A stretch of 64,000 nucleotides of DNA from NCBI GenBank assembly GCA_019925105.1, contig JAHGAU010000012.1, positions 930,001 to 994,000 on the forward strand. The letters are read 5' to 3'. Positions 56,792-64,000 of this stretch are shown here, in pieces. The notes beneath the pieces are model-generated. The model was not told where the DNA came from, did not search any database, and worked only from the letters and a program-made list of their open reading frames with translations. The DNA comes from Niebla homalea. Lineage: Eukaryota; Ascomycota; Lecanoromycetes; Lecanorales; Ramalinaceae. The position numbers and the translations under genes are program-made. How positions within the stretch are numbered: the first letter of the stretch is position 1; each line of letters opens with the position of its first letter.

Positions 56792-58159
56792 AATTGTAAT
56801 GAAATGGGAAGATGTACTACCGAACCTACCCGTATTGAGTAAGAGTGGGCCGCTAGTGCTTTTTGTTCAAATCAGCAGAGTACCAATCTTTAGTAGCCCT
56901 CAAAAGCCGATCACAAGTGCCCAAGAATGCTCCATGCATAGGCAGGCAGTGCAATAGCTTGAGATACAGGCCCACATCATAATAAACACACCTACCGTGC
57001 AGGCAATCCATGCAGTCTGATGGACAAGTTGAGTACCGTTTTCCATCGAGAATTGGATTGATGATCTTCGGATTCCTACTTAATATAAAGGCTGTGTTCC
57101 CACGCGGTGTGCCACTCAAGCAGATGAACCAAACAGCCATGAGCGCCTGTCTGAATCTATCTCGAGGAGCAAAAAGGCGTATCGATGGCTCAGATGAAAG
57201 CTCTCAATGAATCTTGATACAGCTCCTGTTTCTCAAGCTCAGATAATATGGCAGAGGCTTGCCCGCCGATTGGGAATTACAAATTGTGAAACATACGTCG
57301 CTAGGCAGTGCGAGCTCAATGCGGACGTGAGTAAATGCTGTTGAGCTGACGCATGTAGTAAAATGGGTTATTAGCATTACTTATTGAACGAACGATGCGC
57401 ATGGTGGGTCAGAGGCGTTGGCCGTTGTAAGCGCCGAGTAAAGGGTTTAAAGGTCTAGATGGATGAAAAATCAATCTATCAAGGTGGCAGGAATTATAAG
57501 AGTCGCCCTCGAGGCTACCTGGGCCCAAGTGAGATAGCTAATGCTAATATGTGCTGCTTTCTTCGACGCGCTAACATCTGAGATCTGTTCCATGGGCCGA
57601 CAAGATGCACTTCTCAAAAGGACACCTCAGCGACCTGTCTAGATTATCTTACTACGTTGAGTCCATTGAAACAAACAGCGAAGCATATTTTCCTTTCCAT
57701 TCCGCCCTTTCGATCCAGGGAAGCGAGACTGAAGGTACATTGAAACTTGATCTTGAAGCAGGGGACCCCGAGGACGGTGGCCCTACTGGATATGGTGTTG
57801 GCGTGAAAAGCTTTGGTGTAGGCTAAAAGCAACGCCTGCTGATAGATCGAAGATAGGTGGGGGCCGAGATCAGAGAGGTACCGGAAAGACAGATCGAAGA
57901 AACAAGGAAGTTTTCGATGTGAAAAACAATACAGGCATCTTCCTTGACGCGATTCACGGCGATCCACGACGATCCTCAACACAGCTACGGCAGCTCTAAT
58001 ATTGGCGACCTGGAAAACATGTCCTGGCCTCAACAGAAAAATATTGGAGAAGTATCTAAACATTCCTATCATCCATTCTTCGCTCGTATAAAAGTGGCTT
58101 GATCCGTGTTCTGAATACACTCAAAGCACTGCTTCTAGAGTGGTCGCAAAACGAAAGTG
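56792..58159. other. Gene-poor stretch between two gene fragments
   Basis: No supported gene. A 115-codon open stretch on the minus strand (56853-57210) has plausible composition but no start, splice partner or recognised family. Part of the decayed gene that follows may begin within this interval. Confidence 0.45.
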
Positions 58160-60192
58160 TCCACCGTTTACCTCCTCGACGAAGACAGGGGGAAAACTGA
58201 ATGAAAGTCGGTTTCAATAGAAGATCCAGGATTTAGGAACCCGTCGAAATGGGCTGCAGCCTGTTTCCCACTGCCCAATGGGAAAGACGTACTCATCAAG
58301 GCTACTGGAGCCAGTCGAGATATGAGCGAGATAATTAGACCAATTGGGCAATCAGCCGATACGAAAGTACAGGATACAAATTTCGGCAAAGATGGTAGCC
58401 CAAGGACCAACATCCTAAAGATCAGCGGGCAGCTGAATCCTTCCGCGACTGTGGGCAAGGACGCTCTAGTAGCGTTAGGCGTCGCTGGAGATCTCATCGG
58501 TGCTGCATTTATTATCATGGACTTTGTTGATCACTAGTCGGTAGGTGGAGCCATTGGACTGACTGGTTTGGCTGCTGGTGTTGCGACTGCGGCGGCAATA
58601 TCTGGCCCCTTAGGGTGGGTTCTTGCCGGCACAATCGCTTCGTTCTTTGCAATTATGACCCCTTCGTTTCTCCTGACTGCTTTTGACCTCTCTTGAGACT
58701 TACTTCTTGACCCAATCAGTCCCTCCATAAGCGTTCAAAGACCCAGAGCCTCCGGCCGGCCGCACCAATATACAACAGATAATTTATTGGAAGATAATTA
58801 GTGCCTAGAATCCCACCGGCAATGACATGTCCACGTGCTGGATTCCCCTAATTGCATTTGATTAAGTTGATATGGCGAGAGAGAGAAATGCGAGGAAGGC
58901 CATGATGTTGTGAAGGTCAACAAGGACTGAAAGGCACTGTACGGGCCTGGCACCCTAAAAATGGCGTTGGGCTCCAACAATTTTGACCCGATCGCATTAC
59001 TGATATACTTTAACGAGGGATACGTAATGAGCATCACAGACCTGGCGTCCAAGGTTTCTGTCATTATGAACATAAAGTAGGTGATGGTAGCAATAAGATG
59101 ACGACAATCACCTGTCACAACAAGAATCGTACTCCCGCAGGCCAAGGCGGCGTGGTCGGGCACAACAAGGGGAACGTCTTTCGTAATCCCGAATTCAAAC
59201 TCAACAGATGAGAACCTTCATAGATCGCGCCTTGACGCACGTCGCTATTGTAGACAGCAAGCGGCGAGGGTCTAATAACACTCCGTTAGGATGAGACTTC
59301 TGATAAGGTCTTCAATCGCATCATACCAGCACCCGGCAGCGATTGCAACTTATTGCACATCCAAGGGAGACATCCTCTCCGAATTTTGGTTCACGATGAC
59401 CTGCATACCTTCTGCCATGGCCTGCGGTCTCTCCGCCGGTAACAACGTAGGCGAGGGGAAGATCATCCCAGTGACGGCGACAACAATGGCAAGCCGCTCA
59501 CGCTACGCTCTAACCCTGATCAGTCCACGGACGGGCAGGGCGGTGCTCACGTCAAGTCTCCATACATTGTAGAGCGCCACAAACCCTTTCAAGTCGCTCG
59601 CGTAGACAGATTACCTCTGCCTTTTTCAAAGGGGCCAATCCACCATTCCGTCTACCACGAGGAACCTACGGCAAGCAACATGGACTGGACTTTGGGATCA
59701 AAGGCGTCGACACTCGTACTCTTCCTGGCTTCCCTGGAACGACCACGCCCAAGTGGGGTCTCAAGACCCACTGAAATGGGGAGAACTAAGCTCATCAGCG
59801 CAAGACCAAGTATGATGACTGCGAACACAAGATCAATCAGGATCCAACGAAAAAGGGTGACGATGTGACCAAGTCCGAAGATGATATGAAACAGATGGAT
59901 ATGAATGAAAGTGGTGAGTCGACCTTGCAGCCTCTTTTCAAAACCCAAGTTCGGCAGCAATATACGGTGTCTTGGCGATGGCGGTGGGACTGGCCTGCCC
60001 CAGTGGTCTAACGTCGCGCAAAGTGTGAGCTGTCATGCGGGTGCGCAAACCACTCTTTATGCAAAGGAGTACGGGCATTGCGATGGTGCGGTAATCAGGG
60101 GAAACAGGGAGGATTTGAAGAACGAACCTCTAGGTGACCAGAAGGATACCTTTTGGAAGAATGTCAAGGCGCTGTGGTTTGCTAAGATTTAA
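58160..60192 (+). pseudogene. Decayed gene of about 2 kb, product not identified
   Basis: Protein-like sequence continues across the interval but changes frame several times and is broken by stops. In the first frame, TGA at 58202-58204 and TAG at 58535-58537 interrupt an otherwise open run that includes NPSKWAAACFPLPNGKDV and DALVALGVAGDLIGAAF. After the second stop comes a Gly/Ala-rich hydrophobic segment (GLTGLAAGVATAAAISGPLG), ending at TGA 58694. Further patches appear in other frames near 59.3-59.8 kb (GLSAGNNVGEGKIIP; LPGFPGTTTPKWG). A last open frame ends ...KDTFWKNVKALWFAKI at 60192. A large secreted or membrane-interacting protein, conceivably of a fungal toxin-like kind, is possible but unproven. 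The stops are natural breaks and no intact product is expected. Confidence 0.45.
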
Positions 60193-60908
60193 GGGGGGTT
60201 TTGCCTGATCAAGGGGGAGGTGTATAAAGGGAATTACAACTTCTTTCGAGGCGATATGATGTGCTTGTTTTCCGGGTTGCCATGTCCGATACGTAGTGCT
60301 TGTGCTCCTGATATTGGGGCGCCAGTGCTCTATCTTGTATCTGAGTACATATCATCAGACATTCTTGAGATGACGAATCCCGTACGCAAAATTCTTGAAC
60401 TGGGCAGCCGTCAGAATGCAAAGCTTGTGGAAGAGCTGTGCTGCAGTCCATCGTTGCTCAGTGCGGTGACATGATAGGCTTGTACCGGGCTTCAAACGCG
60501 CCATCTTACTCAGTAAGATCAGTTTCCAGTGCTTTGATTGGGCTCTTTTTTTCAGCTGCAGTTGGCTCGTCGGCACCGATCCAGCCTCACCCCTGCTGTA
60601 CTCCACAGACTATCAGAGTCCTAAGCAAGCCACCAGGGCCTTGGTGGTCCCAAGACTTAGGACACACACAGCCAGTGAGATCCCGACCGTAATTTGTATG
60701 CTTTCACAATCAAAGGGATGCAGCCAAAAACTGTGACTATGCATGCAAGCCTTTTCATTCATAAGCGAGTATGAAAGGCCGCAGAGGGCAGATTCCCACC
60801 GGTCTAGCATCGCATGACATTGTCAGCCCAAGATCTGCTTCAAGGACCCATAAACAAATGCGATGGTTGTACCTTCCTCTCCATGGTCTTCACACTGGAA
60901 GAAGGTCA
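60193..60908. other. Intergenic region
   Basis: The stretch separates the decayed gene from the hydrolase gene. Only short frames occur and nothing was recognised. Confidence 0.5.
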
Positions 60909-61811
60909 CTACTTCACAGTACCGAACCAAAATCCCAGCTCCACACCTAACCTCCCTTCTTGATCATACATTATTAGATGACCGGCCTCGTCAATCACTA
61001 CCACGTCATTGGCGTTCAACTTCTCCTTCAACCTCGTCGCTGTCTCCACAGGAATCCATTTATCTTCTTTCCCCCAGATGATCTTTACTGGCATCTTCTT
61101 CCCTACCTCATGATATCTCCCCTCCACCTCCTTGTTACTGCGACTATTGGCCTGCACCATCTGCCTCACAAACCCCCTCCTCCCGTCTTCGGTCGTGATC
61201 CACGGTCTCTTCAGCATCTCCATCATTTCTTTGCCTAGGTCCTTGTGTACCGCATCCCGAATATAGGCTTCCACTACACCCTCAAAGACCGGTCCCGTCA
61301 ATGATGTAAATACCCCTTCATTCTCCTCTACTAGTTTGAACAGAGGCAACCCGAATGGCCCCAGTGCCACCACGTCGATCAGGCACAGGCTACGGTACTC
61401 GCAGCCATGCAGTAGATGCGCCCGTAAGCTCATCAACCCGCCATGGTCGTGCGCAACAACATGCGCCTTGGTCTCCCGCCATTCTTGCTCCCAGGATTTG
61501 TACAGCGCGGCAAACACCTCTGATTGCTGCGCGAGGTCTGCGTCTAATGCGACTTCCTTACTGATGGTGGTCTCGTTTCCTGGTAATGGCTTGCCAAGGG
61601 GACTGTCGCCGAATCCAGGGTTGTCGAACAGGTAGACGCGAAAATACTGGGAGAGGGACTGTGCGTAGACATGCCAAACACGCGAGGACCAGGGCGTGCC
61701 GTGCACAAAGATCACGGGTGGGGCGGAAGGATGGCCAAGGGAGGTCCAGCGGATATGATAGTCAAAGAGGGCAGTGGAATGGTGGAAGGTGTGGGTAAGT
61801 CGATACCACAC
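60909..61811 (-). CDS. Alpha/beta hydrolase with Asp nucleophile, dehalogenase/epoxide hydrolase-like
   Basis: A single exon of 300 aa. The oxyanion-hole motif FVHGTPWSSRVW is followed by FDNPGFGDSPLG. The nucleophile elbow is HVVAHDHGGLMSLR, with Asp rather than Ser, as in haloalkane dehalogenases and epoxide hydrolases. The catalytic acid is likely the Asp in IIWGKEDKWIPVE and the base the His in DEAGHLIMYDQ. A cap domain lies between (residues ~150-225). There is no signal peptide, so the enzyme is probably cytosolic. The natural substrate is unknown. The start lies only 24 bp from the end of an open frame of the upstream coiled-coil gene. Confidence 0.9.
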   Translation of the reverse strand: MWYRLTHTFHHSTALFDYHIRWTSLGHPSAPPVIFVHGTPWSSRVWHVYAQSLSQYFRVYLFDNPGFGDSPLGKPLPGNETTISKEVALDADLAQQSEVFAALYKSWEQEWRETKAHVVAHDHGGLMSLRAHLLHGCEYRSLCLIDVVALGPFGLPLFKLVEENEGVFTSLTGPVFEGVVEAYIRDAVHKDLGKEMMEMLKRPWITTEDGRRGFVRQMVQANSRSNKEVEGRYHEVGKKMPVKIIWGKEDKWIPVETATRLKEKLNANDVVVIDEAGHLIMYDQEGRLGVELGFWFGTVK

Positions 61812-61834
61812 CAGCCAAAAGTTTTAAATAATAA

Positions 61835-62173
61835 TTACTTGAAGGTTGAAGATAATATCCGTATTTCTACGTTAAAGACTATCCAATTAACTAACGGCTG
61901 CGGTGTGAGGTCCACGTGTTGCTGGATGACTAGGTCGGCTAGAGTGTTTAATTGGCTGTTGAATTCTGGGGGGGAGACGCCTTTGACACTCATGACTTCT
62001 TGATTGAGACGTACGAGTTGTTGTATCAAGGATTGAGCTTGGCTCTCGTCCTGGTTGTGGTCTAGAATAGCATGCAGGCCGGAGAACGTCGCGTTCATTT
62101 CTGCAATTTCCTTGTCATAACAGGATTTTTGTTTTGCAATATTGGAGTCCTGCTGATCTTGACGGTGAGTCAC
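61835..62173 (-). other. Open coiled-coil-like stretch, possible last exon of the preceding gene
   Basis: The frame is open with helical, Gln/Glu-rich content (DESQAQSLIQQLVRLNQEVM) and reads like a continuation of the coiled coil upstream on the minus strand. It has no ATG at its start. No canonical donor joins it to 62191, so an alternative splice or an indel is needed. It ends 24 bp before the hydrolase start. Confidence 0.35.
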
Positions 62174-62190
62174 AAAATATCTAATTAGCT

Positions 62191-63401
62191 TTAAAGCTCG
62201 CCATGTAATGTCTGTTGCATATCTTCCACACCCTTGTTCACACGGTCGATGTTCACATTCGAGACAGAAGTCTGCCCGTCAACACGTTCTCTAAGCGACA
62301 CGAGCTCTTGTGTTAGCCGATTGCTGGTAGCCGTCCATTCTTCGACCTTGAGATTCTTCACAACGGACTCGAAGGAGCCTATGCGATCCTTGAAATCCCG
62401 GCGGAGCTCTTCAAGCTGTGCGCCGAGCATAGCATCCGGTGCTGATGTATGGGCATTAGTAGTTGGATGTTCATTGGGTGGTGGTGAAGGTGTCAAAGAT
62501 TCGTCCTTTACGAGACCCCCAGGAGGGTCGAATGGAAGATCTCCTAAGGTGATAAAGGGGTACAGACTCCTCGAAGCCACTCTCGCACCGGTATCAGTGT
62601 CCACGTCAGTTGCTGAAGGGGCAGGCTGATTGGTCCTGATGGTCGAATCTTGCAAACGATGCTCCTTTCGATTGCAGGTCACGAACTCCTTTTTGGCACG
62701 CCATGGACATCCACCCCCGCCATCGCTAGTGGCCATGCACAGCATGTCGGCAGTGACATGTTAGCATAAACAAGAAGGATGCGAGGGTGACGAACTATCA
62801 TCACTATCTGCTTCTGGGGGAAGTATTCTGGGCTTCGCCTTGGGAGAGACACCTGTGCTTAGATCTGGGTTCTCTGTCGTTTTCTTCGGAGACTCTGCAG
62901 GTGCTATTCCTGCAGGGTCGGGTATCTGATGTTGCTCTAGAAGAGCGTGCATCGTCAATGAACAATACCTCAGCGTTAACCATGATCGAACTTACTGGAG
63001 GATGATTCAGGCAACAGAATTGGGGTGTTGCTCTGAGGTACTGCTGCCGCCTGACGCTCGACGCCCTTTTTTCGATGAGCTGCGAGCATACAGGTCCCTT
63101 CGGGGGAGACCGCAGCATTCGGACAGAGCGATAAATCATTGCGCGCAATACGGCATAAGCCCTTGTCTATTGATTAATTCAGTACGATTTCTTCGCAGGA
63201 TACGCAGAGAGATGTCTAACCCTTGGGTCCTTCCAATAGCTTTGGTGGATTGTCTTGAGCACCTGACCGAGGAGGATGCGGCTGCTCTGTACGGGTTGTC
63301 AAATCCGTTTTATTCCTAGTACTTCTTCTGAATGATGATGAGCCACCATCACTTGGCATATCGCGGCGTAACGATGGTTTCTTTTGGCCTTTCGAACTCA
63401 T
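62191..63401 (-). CDS. Four-exon protein with Cys motifs and coiled coil, unknown
   Basis: I do not recognise the family. Hand-joined exons are 63401-63221, 63166-62996, 62936-62792 and 62725-62191; 343 aa. The N-terminus is MSSKGQKKPSLRRDMPSDGG. Exon 2 contains ARNDLSLCPNAAVSPEGTCM and AAHRKKGVERQ. The exon 3-4 join gives DSDDSSDGGGGCPWRAKKEF and then VTCNRKEHRL, so two short Cys-x(n)-Cys motifs are present. The C-terminal ~120 residues form a coiled coil (GAQLEELRRDFKDRIGSFES onward). Three introns have CTAAC or CTGAT-type branch sites; the last donor is GTCACC. The frame stops at 62191, yet a second coiled-coil-like open stretch lies at 61835-62173 without a clear splice link, so the true C-terminus may be longer. 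Confidence 0.55.
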
Positions 63402-64000
63402 CGCTTGATTAGAGAATACAGCAGGAGGCTCAGATTTTAAGTCCGAACCAGTGTATAATCATCCTGAAACTTATGGGGAGGCGAAATGACCAATGCTAAG
63501 CATATTTAGGCTGCAAGAAGATCAAAGAGCGACGCAATATCCCTTGCAGAGTGCAGGATGTCCTACCTGCCACGTAAGCTCTACACAGACCAGTGGTGGA
63601 TCGGCCCATATTTAGACATCAGTTGATCATCTGTTCATTTTGCAAAGACCAAAGTATGAATAAGGTTAATCAATCTGCCATGTGCCGAATAGATCAGGGG
63701 TGTCGAATAAGACTATAAATGAAAAGGTATAGCTCCCACCGATCTATGCACGTATCCTGTTTGGATGTGATGTAGGTCTTTACACCGCACGGAACAAGTG
63801 GAAAGGGTGTCATAAGCTCGCCAGAAAGCCAAGCTATTTTGACATTAAGCAATCTCTATGTGATCAGTCAGAAGCTCTCGGCTGAGCATATGGCAGATCA
63901 TGCAGATCCTCGAGACGTCAGCGACAGAACTCAAGATCGATCGATGCGGTGTAATACCGGGTTATCACAGGTGATGCGCATACTCAATCAGTGTGTTTCC
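63402..64000. other. Right-edge flank
   Basis: This presumably holds the promoter of the four-exon gene. No further gene, repeat or RNA was recognised before the window ends. Confidence 0.5.

Noticed and set aside
56853..57210. Minus-strand open stretch of about 115 codons ending KDWYSADLNKKH
   Set aside because: The composition is plausible, but there is no initiating context, no splice partner and no family I recognise. Kept only as a candidate relic.
58322..58537. Stand-alone 71-aa protein
   Set aside because: The open frame continues in both directions past single stop codons with the same protein character, so it is a piece of the decayed gene rather than a small gene.

Overview
The window looks like nuclear DNA of a filamentous ascomycete (Pezizomycotina). 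The reasons are: genes on both strands with short introns (mostly 44-70 nt) carrying GT...CTAAC/CTGAC...AG signals; fungal-only families (GRG1-type starvation protein, DUF3431, HeLo, galactose oxidase with an N-terminal F5/8 type C domain, Atg22/UMF1, CHR chromate permease); and a degenerate inverted-repeat element whose copies differ mainly by C/T transitions. A dothideomycete is possible, but the sequence alone does not settle it. No rRNA, tRNA, CRISPR or bacterial-type element was found. Gene models below were spliced by hand; each coordinate pair is the start-to-stop span and the exons are given in the evidence.

Layout. 0.3-23.8 kb is a conserved, mostly housekeeping block: a TRF4/Cid14-type poly(A) polymerase, a large disordered fungal protein, glucosidase II beta subunit, Rtf2, a BTB-like protein, a coiled-coil protein resembling the Cut12/SnaD spindle-pole group, a Kelch protein and an unrecognised 655-aa protein. 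24.2-31.2 kb is the most interesting accessory segment: a 605-bp MITE-like element with 62-bp terminal inverted repeats, then two divergent genes. One encodes a HeLo domain fused to a kinase fold that has lost its catalytic residues. The other encodes a kinase with an intact catalytic set followed by a Sel1-like and an ankyrin region. This arrangement resembles the MLKL/RIPK split of animal necroptosis.

32.6-53.1 kb holds metabolic and transport genes: a xanthine/hypoxanthine phosphoribosyltransferase, GRG1, a DUF3431 membrane protein, an Atg22/UMF1 permease with a GC-AG intron, a galactose oxidase with all copper and radical residues, a TDT/SLAC1 anion transporter with an overlapping upstream ORF, a short beta-carbonic anhydrase with Tyr where the zinc-binding His should be, an RBR ubiquitin ligase with a long coiled coil, and a six-exon chromate permease.

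53.1-64.0 kb is gene-poor. It carries two decayed gene fragments (about 56.4-56.8 and 58.2-60.2 kb), an Asp-nucleophile alpha/beta hydrolase and a lineage-specific four-exon gene with Cys motifs and a coiled coil.
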